A stretch of 64,000 bases of DNA. It comes from Cnuibacter physcomitrellae. GTDB taxonomy: Bacteria > Actinomycetota > Actinomycetes > Actinomycetales > Microbacteriaceae. The notes beneath the pieces are model-generated. The model was not told where the DNA came from. It saw only the letters and a list, made by a program, of their open reading frames with translations, and made no database searches. The translations under genes were made by a program, and so were the position numbers. Below are positions 26,119 to 35,100 of this stretch, in pieces. The stretch covers positions 2,544,214 through 2,608,213 of the forward strand of contig NZ_BMHD01000001.1 of the NCBI RefSeq assembly GCF_014640535.1, read 5' to 3'. The stretch's first letter is position 1. Each line of letters begins with the position of its first letter.

Positions 26119-27105
26119 ATGCGCGACATCGTCATCATCGGCTCCGGCCCCGCCGGGTACACCGCTGCGATCTACGCGGCCCGCGCCGGCCTCAAGCCCG
26201 TGGTGCTCGCCTCCAGCGTCGAGGCCGGCGGCGACCTGATGAACACCACCGAGGTCGAGAACTTCCCCGGCTTCCCGGAGGGCGTGATGGGTCCCGACCT
26301 GATGTCCAAGCTGCAGGAGCAGGCCGAGAAGTTCGGTGCCGAGGTCATCCTCGACGACGTCACCAGCGTCGACCTCACGGGCGACGTCAAGCACGTCGAG
26401 ACCGGGTACAGCGGGTCCTACGACTCCCGCTCGCTCATCTTCGCCACCGGGTCGGCCTACCGGAAGCTCGGCCTCCCCGACGAAGAGCGTCTGTCGGGTC
26501 GCGGTGTCTCGTGGTGCGCGACCTGCGACGGGTTCTTCTTCAAGGGCAAGACGATCGCCGTCGTGGGCGGTGGCGACTCGGCCATGGAGGAGGCGACCTT
26601 CCTCACCCGCTTCGCCGAGAAGGTCTACGTCGTGCACCGCAAGGACTCGCTGCGCGCCTCGAAGATCATGCAGGAGCGCGCGATGACGAACGAGAAGATC
26701 GAGTTCGTCTGGAACTCCGAGGTGACCGGCATCACGGGCGAGAACGCCGTCGAGGCGCTCACCCTCCGAGACACCATCACCGGTGAGACCCGCGAGCTGC
26801 CGGTGCAGGGGCTCTTCGTCGCCATCGGGAACGACCCCCGGGTCCACCTCGTGCACGGTCAGCTCGACCTCACCGCCGACGGCACCATCGCGGTCGAGGG
26901 CCGCTCCTCGAAGACGAACCTCCGCGGCGTGTTCGCGGCGGGCGACGTCATCGACCCGAGCTACCGCCAGGCGGTCACGGCCGCGGCGTCGGGCACCGTC
27001 GCTGCTCTCGACGCCGAGCACTACCTCGCCGCGCTCGACCAGATCGAGGTCGAGAAGGCGGCGGGCATCCCGCTCGAAGCGGAGCAGCTCGTCAGCGCGG
27101 AGTAG
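26119..27105 (+). CDS. trxB: Thioredoxin reductase
   Basis: FAD- and NADPH-dependent flavoprotein that reduces thioredoxin. The 328 residues contain the FAD-binding GSGPAGYTAAIYAARAG at 8-24, the redox pair Cys133 and Cys136 in SWCATCDGFF, the NADPH motif GGGDSAMEEATFL near 151, and the C-terminal FAD motif FAAGDVIDPSYRQ. The ATG follows GAGGAGTAGGACTC. It lies 64 bases before trxA, forming the usual redox pair; a TAGGAT at 26045-26050 may be its -10 element. Confidence 0.95.
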   Translation: MRDIVIIGSGPAGYTAAIYAARAGLKPVVLASSVEAGGDLMNTTEVENFPGFPEGVMGPDLMSKLQEQAEKFGAEVILDDVTSVDLTGDVKHVETGYSGSYDSRSLIFATGSAYRKLGLPDEERLSGRGVSWCATCDGFFFKGKTIAVVGGGDSAMEEATFLTRFAEKVYVVHRKDSLRASKIMQERAMTNEKIEFVWNSEVTGITGENAVEALTLRDTITGETRELPVQGLFVAIGNDPRVHLVHGQLDLTADGTIAVEGRSSKTNLRGVFAAGDVIDPSYRQAVTAAASGTVAALDAEHYLAALDQIEVEKAAGIPLEAEQLVSAE

Positions 27106-27169
27106 GGCTCACCGAACCATCTCGCCGCCGACGGCGACGAGCATCACAGACCATCAGAGAGAAGGAACC

Positions 27170-27493
27170 ATGTCCAACGCAAAGGCAGTCACCGACGCCA
27201 GCTTCGCCTCCGACGTCCTCGGCAACGAGAAGACCGTCCTGGTCGACTTCTGGGCCGAGTGGTGCGGTCCGTGTCGTGCGGTCGCCCCCATCCTCGACCA
27301 GATCTCCGCCGAGCACGGCGACAAGATCGAGATCGTCAAGCTCAACGTCGACGACAACCCCGAGACGGCCATGAAGTACCAGATCACCTCGATCCCGGCG
27401 CTCAAGGTCTACAAGGGCGGAGAGGTCGTCAAGACGATCATCGGCGCGAAGCCGAAGGCGGCCCTCGAGGCCGATCTCGCCGACTTCATCTGA
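27170..27493 (+). CDS. trxA: Thioredoxin
   Basis: Small cytoplasmic dithiol carrier of 107 residues with the active site WCGPC at 31-35 in VDFWAEWCGPCRAVAP, and the cis-Pro loop ITSIPALKVYKGG. It would accept electrons from the trxB product encoded just upstream. The ATG follows GAGAGAAGGAACC. A hairpin with a T-rich tail lies about 70 bases downstream. Confidence 0.97.
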   Translation: MSNAKAVTDASFASDVLGNEKTVLVDFWAEWCGPCRAVAPILDQISAEHGDKIEIVKLNVDDNPETAMKYQITSIPALKVYKGGEVVKTIIGAKPKAALEADLADFI

Positions 27494-27561
27494 CCTCGCG
27501 CCGGCCTCGCCGGCTCCGCAGCCATCCCCGGCGCGCCCGTCGGGGGTGGCCACGCGCATCC

Positions 27562-27595
27562 AAGTGGCCCGTCGCACCTCGTGCACGGGCCACTT
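27562..27595 (+). terminator. Terminator after trxA
   Basis: Perfect 11-bp stem (27562-27572 with 27585-27595), extended by inner pairs, followed by TTCGTCT. It sits between trxA and the next gene and should end the trxB-trxA transcript. Confidence 0.75.
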
Positions 27596-27631
27596 TCGTC
27601 TGCCCTAGCATGGGATCTCGGTCAACATGGG

Positions 27632-28963
27632 ATGAGTGCAGTGAGCAGTCACACGTCAACGCAGTCTTCGGGCAACAACCTCGACCCCTGGTACGGCAAC
27701 TACGCCGCCCGTACCGCCGGGCTCGCCGCCTCCGAGGTCCGCGCCCTGTTCGCCGTGGCCTCGAGGCCCGAGGTGGTGTCGCTCGCCGGCGGGATGCCGG
27801 CCGTCTCCGCGCTTCCGCAGGAGCTGGTGACCGAGTCGTTCAACCGCGTCATGGCCGAGCGGGGCTCGGTCGCGCTCCAGTACGGCTCCGGGCAGGGGGT
27901 GCCCCGTCTGCGGGAGCAGATCCTCGACGTGATGGCGATGGAGGGCATCCGGGCCAGCGCCGACGACGTCGTCATCACCACCGGATCGCAGCACGCGCTC
28001 GAGCTCGTGAGCAAGCTGTTCCTCGACCCCGGCGACGCCGTGCTGGCGGAGGGTCCCACCTATCTCACCGCCATCGTCATCTTCAAGTCGTTCCAGGCCG
28101 ACGTGTTCCACGTGCGGAGCGACGAGCACGGGATGATCCCCGAGTCGCTCCGCGAGGAGATCGCGCGCCTGAAGGGTCTGGGCAAGCGACTGAAGCTGCT
28201 CTACATGATCCCGTCGTTCCAGAACCCCGGGGGAGTGACTCTCACCTGGGAGCGTCGTCTCGAGATCCTCGAGATCGCCCGCGACAACGGCATCCTCGTC
28301 CTCGAGGACAACCCGTACGGCCTGCTGCACTTCGACACGCCTCCGCCTCCGGCGATGAGGTCCGTCGAGGAGGACGGGGTCATCTACCTCGGTACGTTCT
28401 CCAAGACGTTCGCGCCCGGTTTCCGGGTCGGATGGGCCGTCGCACCGCACGCGATCCGAGAGAAGCTCATCCTGGCCAACGAGGCGGCCATCCTCTCTCC
28501 GTCCTCCTTCTCGCAGCTCGTGATCTCGGAGTACCTCGAGACCGTGGACTGGCGGGCCCAGGTCGACCGGTTCCGCGGGGTGTACCGCGAGCGGAAGGAG
28601 GCGATGATCTCCGCGCTGCAGGAGTACCTCCCCGAGCTGAGCTGGACCGATCCGCAGGGCGGCTTCTACGTGTGGTTGACCCTTCCGCCGTACCTCGACT
28701 CCAAGAAGATGCTGCCCCGTGCCGTCAAGGAGCTCGTCGCCTACACCCCGGGAACCGCGTTCTTCGCCGATGGGGGAGGGCACGACAACATCCGACTGTC
28801 GTTCTGCTATCCGACGCCGGAGATGATCCGGGTCGGTGTCCGCCGTCTCCAGACGGTGATCAGCGGCGAGACCGACCTCGTCAGCACGTTCTCCTCCGGC
28901 GCACCCGTGCCGCTCCGATCCGCCTCGACCTCGTTCTCCGCGCCGCCCCCGAACCTGGACTGA
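27632..28963 (+). CDS. PLP-dependent aminotransferase (class I, 2-aminoadipate-like)
   Basis: Fold-type I aminotransferase of about 443 residues. It begins with a polar Ser/Thr-rich leader and then resembles the 2-aminoadipate/MocR-catalytic group: VVSLAGGMPAVSALP, ALQYGSGQGVPRLREQI, IPSFQNPGGVTL, and the PLP lysine in TFSKTFAPGFRVGWA. No N-terminal DNA-binding domain is present, so it is an enzyme, not a MocR regulator. Substrate unknown. The gene directly after encodes a D-Ala-D-Ala-ligase-like protein two bases downstream, so they form an operon. Start ATG 27632 or GTG 27641; TAGCAT at 27606-27611 is a likely -10. Confidence 0.83.
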   Translation: MSAVSSHTSTQSSGNNLDPWYGNYAARTAGLAASEVRALFAVASRPEVVSLAGGMPAVSALPQELVTESFNRVMAERGSVALQYGSGQGVPRLREQILDVMAMEGIRASADDVVITTGSQHALELVSKLFLDPGDAVLAEGPTYLTAIVIFKSFQADVFHVRSDEHGMIPESLREEIARLKGLGKRLKLLYMIPSFQNPGGVTLTWERRLEILEIARDNGILVLEDNPYGLLHFDTPPPPAMRSVEEDGVIYLGTFSKTFAPGFRVGWAVAPHAIREKLILANEAAILSPSSFSQLVISEYLETVDWRAQVDRFRGVYRERKEAMISALQEYLPELSWTDPQGGFYVWLTLPPYLDSKKMLPRAVKELVAYTPGTAFFADGGGHDNIRLSFCYPTPEMIRVGVRRLQTVISGETDLVSTFSSGAPVPLRSASTSFSAPPPNLD

Positions 28964-28964
28964 C

Positions 28965-29939
28965 ATGACCTCCAAGACCCCTCGCACGGTACTCGTCCTC
29001 GCCGGAGGCATCTCGCACGAACGCGACGTCTCGCTCCGCTCCGGGCGCCGCGTCGCCGAGGCCCTGGCCGCCCGCGGGCACCGGGTCGTCGTGCGCGATC
29101 CCGACGCCACCCTCCTTCCGTACCTCGAGGAGTCCCGTCCCGATGTGGTGTGGCCGGCGCTCCACGGCGCGAGCGGTGAGGACGGCGCGCTCCGCGCACT
29201 GCTCGCCGCGCAGGGGGTGCCGTATGTGGGCTCGACCGCCGACGCCTCGCGCCTGGCGTGGCACAAGCCGGTCGCGAAGGTGCTCGTGTCGCGCGCCGGG
29301 TTCAGCACGCCCCTCTCGTTGACCCTCACCCGCGACTCGGTTCGCGAGCTCGGCGGCGCCCAGGTCCTGTCGCGCGTCCACTCGTCGTTCCCGGGACCCG
29401 TCGTCGTGAAGCCCGCGACCGGCGGCTCGGCGCAGGGTGTGACCTCGGTCCATGCGGAGGACGAGCTGCCGCGAGCCATCGTCGACGCCTTCACCTACGT
29501 CGAGACCGCGCTGGTCGAGACGAAGGTCGCCGGCACCGAGGTGTCCGTCGGCATCCTCGATCTCGGTGAGGGCCCGCAGCCGCTGCCGATCGTGGAAATC
29601 GTGCCCCGATCAGGGGTTTATTCCTTCGAGGCACGCTACAACGCGGGGGAGACGAGCTTCTTCACGCCCGCTCGGCTCGACGACTCCGTGGCCGCGGCCG
29701 TGAGCGATGCCGCCCTGCGCATTCACGACGTGCTGGGCCTCCGGCACATCTCCCGTGTCGACTTCATCGTCGACGAGGCAGGCGTCCCGTGGTTCCTCGA
29801 GGCGAACGTGCTCCCCGGTCTCACGGAGACGTCCATCGTGCCCCAGGCTCTGGTGGCGGCCGGACTCGAGCTCGGCGAGGTGTACGAGACCCTCGCCGAG
29901 GTCGCGATCCGCGACGCCGGCGAGCATCCCCTCGACTAG
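28965..29939 (+). CDS. D-alanine--D-alanine ligase-like ATP-grasp protein
   Basis: ATP-grasp enzyme of 324 residues related to D-Ala-D-Ala ligase: LAGGISHERDVSLRSGRRVAEAL at the N-terminus (in two pieces, Gly-rich loop then SxxSG), LHGASGEDGALRALL, VVVKPATGGSAQGVTSV for nucleotide binding, and the metal site WFLEANVLPGLTETS. It is shorter than typical Ddl and lies away from murF, so it may be a second ligase with another amino acid or a divergent role beside the aminotransferase. The stop codon TAG shares bases with the stop of convergent parB, a four-base 3' overlap. Confidence 0.8.
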   Translation: MTSKTPRTVLVLAGGISHERDVSLRSGRRVAEALAARGHRVVVRDPDATLLPYLEESRPDVVWPALHGASGEDGALRALLAAQGVPYVGSTADASRLAWHKPVAKVLVSRAGFSTPLSLTLTRDSVRELGGAQVLSRVHSSFPGPVVVKPATGGSAQGVTSVHAEDELPRAIVDAFTYVETALVETKVAGTEVSVGILDLGEGPQPLPIVEIVPRSGVYSFEARYNAGETSFFTPARLDDSVAAAVSDAALRIHDVLGLRHISRVDFIVDEAGVPWFLEANVLPGLTETSIVPQALVAAGLELGEVYETLAEVAIRDAGEHPLD

Positions 29940-30958
29940 GCCCGGCCGAATCCGTCCTCGCCGATCTCCCCCAGGATTCGGTTGAGGTCATCGATCGTCG
30001 CGAAGTCGATCACGATCTGACCCTTCGTGCGGCCGAGGCTGACCCGGACCCGGGTGTTGAGACGGTCGCCCAGACGGTCGCCGATCTCGTCGAGGTGTCC
30101 GCGCTTGGTCCCCGCCGTCGGCTTCGATCGGTTCTGCTTCGGCGTCTCGGCCGCGAGGGCCTCCGCAGCACGGACCGAGAGCTCTTCGTTGACGATCTTG
30201 TCGGCGAGCTTCGTCATGGCCTCGACGTCGCCCACCGACAGGACCGCTCGCGCGTGCCCGGCACTCAGGACGCCGGCCGCCACACGCTTCTGCACCTCGG
30301 GAGGGAGCCTCAGCAGGCGGATCGTGTTGGTGATCTGAGGACGCGAGCGACCGATCCGCTCGGCCAGCTGGTCCTGCGTGATGCCGAAGTCGTCGATCAT
30401 CTGCTGGTAGGCGCTGGCCTCTTCCAGCGGGTTCAGCTGCGATCGGTGCAGGTTCTCGAGGAGCGCATCACGCAGCATGTCCTCGTCGGCCGTGTCGCGG
30501 ATGACGGCGGGGATGCGATCGAGGCCCGCCGCCTTCGTCGCACGGAGTCGACGCTCGCCCATGACGAGCTCAAAGCGGGGCTCGTCGCCGTCCGCGTCCT
30601 TCGGGAGCTCGCGCACCACGATGGGCTGGAGGACCCCGATCTCGCGGACGGAGTGAATGAGCTCCTGAAGGTCGTCCTCATCGAAGACCGAACGCGGCTG
30701 CTTCGCGTTCGGGACGATGGACGCGGGGTCCAGCTGGACGAGACGCGCGCCAGGAACCGCGACCAGGTCGGGTGCGTCATCGGGAGCAGGTCCCTGCGTG
30801 GTGGCCTCGGCGATTCCCGGCACCGCTGCGGAGACCGCGACCGCCCTCGAATCAGGGAAGAAGACGTCGACGGGACGGCTGCCGTCACTGCTGGTCGGCT
30901 CGGTCGGTATCAGGGCGCCGATGCCTCGACCGAGGCCGGTTCGCTTCTTAGTGGCCAT
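29936..30958 (-). CDS. parB: Chromosome-partitioning protein ParB
   Basis: CTP-dependent clamp that loads at parS and spreads on DNA near the origin. The 340 residues include the start MATKKRTGLGRGIGALIP, the CTP-binding motifs GERRLRATKAAG and ENLHRSQLNPLEEA, the HTH ITQDQLAERIGRSRPQITNTI, and the C-terminal dimerisation domain. It overlaps parA by 11 bases. Three matching parS sites lie 0.9-1.4 kb upstream, beyond parA. Confidence 0.96.
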   Translation of the reverse strand: MATKKRTGLGRGIGALIPTEPTSSDGSRPVDVFFPDSRAVAVSAAVPGIAEATTQGPAPDDAPDLVAVPGARLVQLDPASIVPNAKQPRSVFDEDDLQELIHSVREIGVLQPIVVRELPKDADGDEPRFELVMGERRLRATKAAGLDRIPAVIRDTADEDMLRDALLENLHRSQLNPLEEASAYQQMIDDFGITQDQLAERIGRSRPQITNTIRLLRLPPEVQKRVAAGVLSAGHARAVLSVGDVEAMTKLADKIVNEELSVRAAEALAAETPKQNRSKPTAGTKRGHLDEIGDRLGDRLNTRVRVSLGRTKGQIVIDFATIDDLNRILGEIGEDGFGRA

Positions 30959-31856
30959 GTGCTGCTCCTCTGTCTGCGATCTCGCCTGCTGCCTCGAGGT
31001 AGGAGACGGATCCGGTCGATCCTGGGTCGAAGGTGATGACGGTCTGCCCGTAGCTGGGCGCCTCGGAGATCCGCACCGTACGAGGGATCACCGTGGCGAG
31101 CGTCTGGGTGGGGAAGTGGGTGCGGACATCCTCGGCGACCTGGAACGCCAGTCTGGTTCGCGCGTCGTACATCGTGAGCAGGATCGTGCTCACGGTCAGA
31201 GCGGGGTTGAGGTGCCGTTCGATGAGCTGGATGTTGCTGAGCAGCTGACTCAGTCCCTCCAGCGCGTAGTACTCGCACTGGATGGGGATGAGCACCTCGC
31301 GCGCGGCGACGAACGCGTTGATCGTCAGCAACCCTAAGGACGGCGGGCAGTCGATGAAGACGTAGTGGATCGGATCGCCCTCCGCCGCTCGCTTGGAGAT
31401 GTATTCGTCGAGGGCGGTGCGCAGCCGCTGCTCCCTGGCCACCATGGGCACGAGCTCGATCTCGGCGCCCGCGAGGTTGATGTTCGACGGAAGGCACCAC
31501 AGGGTCTCGAACTCGGGGCTCTTGGCGACGACCTCCGCGACGTCATCGTCGTGGATGAGGACGTCGTAGATGCTGGGCGTGTCCGCTCGACGCTCGATGC
31601 CCAGCGCCGTCGACGCGTTGCCCTGGGGATCGAGGTCGATCACCAGGACGGTCGCCCCGTGCTTGGCCAGCGCCGCAGCGAGGTTGACCGTGGTCGTCGT
31701 CTTGCCGACGCCGCCCTTCTGGTTGGCGACAGTGAAGATCCGCGTGGTCTCCGGGAAGGGGAAGGTGCGTGACGCCAGTCGACGTTTGCGCTCCGACAGG
31801 TCGGCGAGCTCACGGGCCAGGGGAGTGGTCTCGTCGAAGGCTGATTCAGACGGCAT
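30948..31856 (-). CDS. parA: Chromosome-partitioning ATPase ParA
   Basis: Deviant Walker ATPase that drives origin segregation with ParB. The 302 residues have ANQKGGVGKTTTTVNLA at 44-60 with the signature lysine, VLVIDLDPQGNASTALG, and FIDCPPSLGLLTINA. Start ATG 31856 was chosen because the protein family begins about here and GATGGAGAAC lies upstream. The frame stays open through the parS site at 31879-31894, where a start reading MFHVKR is possible and would add 19 residues. TAGCAT at 31927-31932 (minus) is a likely -10, so the leader would contain a parS site. Confidence 0.93.
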   Translation of the reverse strand: MPSESAFDETTPLARELADLSERKRRLASRTFPFPETTRIFTVANQKGGVGKTTTTVNLAAALAKHGATVLVIDLDPQGNASTALGIERRADTPSIYDVLIHDDDVAEVVAKSPEFETLWCLPSNINLAGAEIELVPMVAREQRLRTALDEYISKRAAEGDPIHYVFIDCPPSLGLLTINAFVAAREVLIPIQCEYYALEGLSQLLSNIQLIERHLNPALTVSTILLTMYDARTRLAFQVAEDVRTHFPTQTLATVIPRTVRISEAPSYGQTVITFDPGSTGSVSYLEAAGEIADRGAAHGH

Positions 31857-31878
31857 GCGGTGCAGTTCTCCATCACGA

Positions 31879-31894
31879 CGTTTCACGTGAAACA
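31879..31894. promoter_or_regulatory. parS site 1
   Basis: CGTTTCACGTGAAACA, 15 of 16 matches to the parS consensus TGTTTCACGTGAAACA. It lies 23 bases upstream of the chosen parA start, inside the likely parA leader, so ParB bound here could also repress parAB. Confidence 0.95.
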
Positions 31895-31969
31895 TCCGGG
31901 TCTCGACTCGGTCACTGAGCCCTCCGATGCTATCCAACGAACCTGTGCGCGGATGCGCCCCTCACGCGA

Positions 31970-31985
31970 TGTTTCACGTGAAACG
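31970..31985. promoter_or_regulatory. parS site 2
   Basis: TGTTTCACGTGAAACG, 15 of 16 matches to the parS consensus, 91 bases from site 1. Confidence 0.95.
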
Positions 31986-32301
31986 TGGGGTGGGGTTCGG
32001 AGCGCCGATAGCCCGTGTGACGGTCTCGGCGACCGGCGCAGGCGAGTGGGAGGAGTCCAAGATGGGCTTCACCGACCCGGCGAGCGTTCGATGGCGCGAG
32101 ATGACCACGGAGCACGCCGTTGGCGCCACTAGAACCCCAGGTCAAGGGCCGAAGTTCACCAGGAGCCATCCTAAGCTCGTGATGGACACCTTGCCGGGTG
32201 AGCTGCAGGCCTTATGACTGGGTCATTGCGTTCCACAGAGAGCAGTTTGGCCCGTCTCAGCCGCTCCTCGCCGCACTTGCCATGCTCAACCGCCCACTTG
32301 A

Positions 32302-32317
32302 TGTTTCACGTGAAACA
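32302..32317. promoter_or_regulatory. parS site 3
   Basis: TGTTTCACGTGAAACA, a perfect parS, about 300 bases before the first recognisable unit of the repeat array. Confidence 0.97.
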
Positions 32318-32611
32318 CGACCAAGCCCTCATGATCAAGAACGATCTCTAAAGACACACGACGGCCAGTTCTTTTCACGCGCTCGGCCCATGCGCAGGTG
32401 ATCGAGTCCGGAAGGCGCACTCCTCCCGCCGCCGCGAGGAACACCGCTCACCTGAAACCGCCTCCCTATCACCACGCACGGACACCCAGCCGACGGCGTG
32501 CATTCCCCACAAAACCGAGGGGCCGCGACGCATCACGGTAAGAGCGAGATGACGAGACGTACAGGGGGAGCGCCGTCAGGACCCGGTGTCGATTCAACCG
32601 ACTCGATCACC

Positions 32612-35050
32612 GCCCGAGTGACCCCTCGACACGAACTACAACCAACTCCCCGCTTATGTGCCGGAGGCCCCGCAGCTTCGGCGCTGGACCAACCTCCGCG
32701 GCCATCCAACACAGCCACCGCCCGACGCGGAACCCTACCCTCCCGCACACCGCCGCACTCCCTGCGCGAACAGCGAATGGCCTGCCCCATATGACGGGGA
32801 GTCCGGAACAAGCGCAACAACCACCCAAGGCAGCTCGACCTACGCGACTGCTACTTCGATGTCCTTCGACACGGAATACACGCAGGTCTCCGCCTAGACG
32901 CCGAAGGTCTGGCCTATTCGGTGCTGAAGCGGCCGCCGCGATCCCCGCCACAGCCACTACTCGCCCCGCGACCTCACACACAACCCGCCGACCCGGCTGG
33001 ACCAACGGGGGAGTGATCCACTCAGGAGCCACCGAGACACGGCACGAGCGCGACGATCATCCGGAACGCCTCGACCTAAACGATCGATACCCGCGTGAAC
33101 CCTTCAACGAGACGATCAGTTCCCGCATGACGCCTCAACATGGAACACACGCAAGTACCCGCCTAAACGCCGATGTCCTCATTGATTCCGCGGTGAAACG
33201 ACCACCGAGGCCACCAAGCACGGCCGCCATCCCGCTCGCGACCGCGCACGCACACGCAACCCGCCGATCACTCGCCGTGAACGGGGGAGCGGTGCGCTCA
33301 GGGACCGAGGAGGCGCGGCACGAGCGCGACGATCATCCAGAACGCCTCGACCTAAACGATCGCTTCCCGCGTGACGCCTCGACACGGAATACACGCAAAT
33401 CCGCGCCCATACGCCGAAGGTCGCGCCAATCCGGCGCTGCAGCGCGCACACCGCCACCGAGTACGGCACCGACACGACATCGAGCCGGGTGTGCTCCGGC
33501 TGGTGAACAAGGACTCCAGGCAGACGGGCGAGTGGCCCCGCCAAGGGGCTGGGACGCACGGTCGGCTCGGCTACGCGATCGCACCCTACATGTCGGCTCG
33601 TCACGAAATACGGGAAAGGCTCCCTCCCACACGCCGAGCTTCCACCAAATCCGCGATGAAGCGACAACCGAGTACACCGAACAAGTACTGACACAACGCA
33701 CAGGCCCGTCGGCTTCCGCCCGCCGCACGAACGCACAACCGACTGCCCGAGAGGACAGGATCCATGGAGCTGCCTCGACCTACGGGATCGCACCCCACGT
33801 GGCGCTTCGTCGCGGGATACCGGCAAGTCCCCGCCTATATGCAGAGGTGTCGCGAATTAGGTGATGAAGCGACAGCCGCGGACCCCGAACACCACACTGA
33901 CACAACGCAAAGCGCGGTCCGCTTTCCCCCTGCGCCAGCGGGGCAGTCGGCCCGCACGAGAGGGGCGAGCTTCGGAGCGAGCCCGGTGACGACAGCACCG
34001 GCTCGACCTACGCGATAGCACCCGATGCGTCGCTTCATCACGGAATATGGGCAAGCCCCCGTCTATACGCGGAGGTGTTCCGAAATCCGTGATGAAGCGA
34101 CAGCCGTCGCGGCTAAGAAGGGTGTCGACACAACGCAGCGCCGAGTCCGCTTTCACCTGCCTGCACAAACCGGGGCCGGTCAGCCCGAGAGGACAGGAAC
34201 TGCGGGTAGCTCGACCTGCGCGATTGCAGTCGACGTGTCGGTTCGTCACGGAATATGAGCAAGCACGCGGCTATACGCGGAGGTGTCACGGAATCCGTGA
34301 TGAAGCGACAGCCGCGGTGCGGAGGACGACAACCACACCACGCAGAGCAGCGTCCACGTCCCCCCGAGAGGAGAAGAGCCCCAGGCTGGCTCGACCTGCG
34401 CGATCGCAGTCGACGTGTCGCTTCGTCACGGAATTCGGGCAAGCACGCGGCTATACGCGGAAGTGTCACGGAATCCGTGATGAAGCGACAGCCGCGGCGC
34501 GGAACACGACAACCACACCACGCAGAGCAGCGTCCACGTCCCCCCGAGAGGAGAAGAGCCATAGGCCGGCTTGAACTGCGCGATCGCAGCCGACATGTCG
34601 CTTCGTCACGGAATTCGGGCAAGCACGCGGCTATACGCGGAAGTGTCACGGAACCCGTGATGAAGCGACAGCCGCGGCGCCGAGCGCGGCATCACGACAC
34701 AGAGCCGCGTCCGATTCCACGCGCCCCACCCGAGACGGGAAGAGCCATACGCCAGCTCGAACTGCGCGATCGCAGTCGACGTGTCGCTTCATCACGGAAA
34801 ATCGGCAAGCCCCCGGCTATACCCGGAGGTGTCACGGAATCCGTGATGAAGCGACAGCCGCGGCGCCGAGCGCGGCACCACGACGCAGAGCCGCATCCGC
34901 TTCCACGCGCCCCACCCGAGAACGGAAGAGCCCTAGGCCGGCTCGACCTACACGATCGCAACGGGCGTGGCGCTTCATCACCGAATACGGGCAGGCCCCC
35001 GGCTATACGCGGAGGTGTCACGGAATCCGTGATGAAGCGACAGCGGCCGC
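32612..35050. repeat. Degenerate tandem array of about 12 inverted-repeat units
   Basis: About twelve related units fill this 2.4-kb gap between parS and rsmG. Conserved cores lie near 32612, 32845, 33125, 33365, 33590, 33798, 34026, 34235, 34415, 34595, 34780 and 34965, so spacing falls from about 280 to 180 bp. The core is an inverted repeat, TGTCGCTTCATCACGGA ... TCCGTGATGAAGCGACA, around a loop of about 40 bases containing GGCTATACGCGG. It is perfect over 16-17 bp at 34029-34101 and 34782-34856, and keeps pairing through G-T wobble at 34415 and 34595. Most units also carry CTCGACCT-type sequence before the core and a GAGAGGA or GAGAGGAGAAGAGCC block after it. No gene with a ribosome site or protein-like composition was found on either strand. 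Function unknown: non-coding RNA units, a binding array near the centromere, or drifting tandem duplications. Confidence 0.85.
34210..34755. repeat. Near-identical 180-bp tandem units within the array
   Basis: Three successive units starting at 34210, 34390 and 34570 are spaced exactly 180 bp and share long identical stretches, for example ACCACACCACGCAGAGCAGC in the first two. The neighbours at 34756 and 34942 are spaced 186 bp. These are the youngest-looking copies. Confidence 0.85.
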
Positions 35051-35100
35051 CGCCGAGAGCCGAGCCCACCCGCGCACCCACGCGACAGCGGAGGGGGGAA

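Larger units (their letters stand above)
31857..32611. other. parA upstream region with parS sites, no gene
   Basis: Non-coding stretch between parA and the repeat array. It holds three parS sites and the parA promoter. Short open frames exist (for example 31927-32217) but none has a ribosome site plus protein-like composition. Nothing else recognisable was seen in 32318-32611. Confidence 0.7.

Noticed and set aside
31927-32217. 96-codon open frame across parS site 2
   Set aside because: It contains a parS site, has no ribosome site, and its composition is not protein-like; non-coding parS region is the better reading.
34113-34649. Minus-strand open frame with a 60-residue repeat (RCRFITDSVTLPRIAACLP)
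   Set aside because: It follows the DNA repeat exactly, stops at the next 186-bp unit and has no ribosome site. The inverted repeat explains the pattern better than a repeat protein.
32612-35050. CRISPR array
   Set aside because: Units are 180-280 bp with internal inverted repeats and related, not unique, sequence between cores; no cas genes are present.
32612-35050. Integron cassette array
   Set aside because: The inverted repeats lack the GTTRRRY/RYYYAAC core pair of attC sites, the units have no cassette genes, and no integrase is present.
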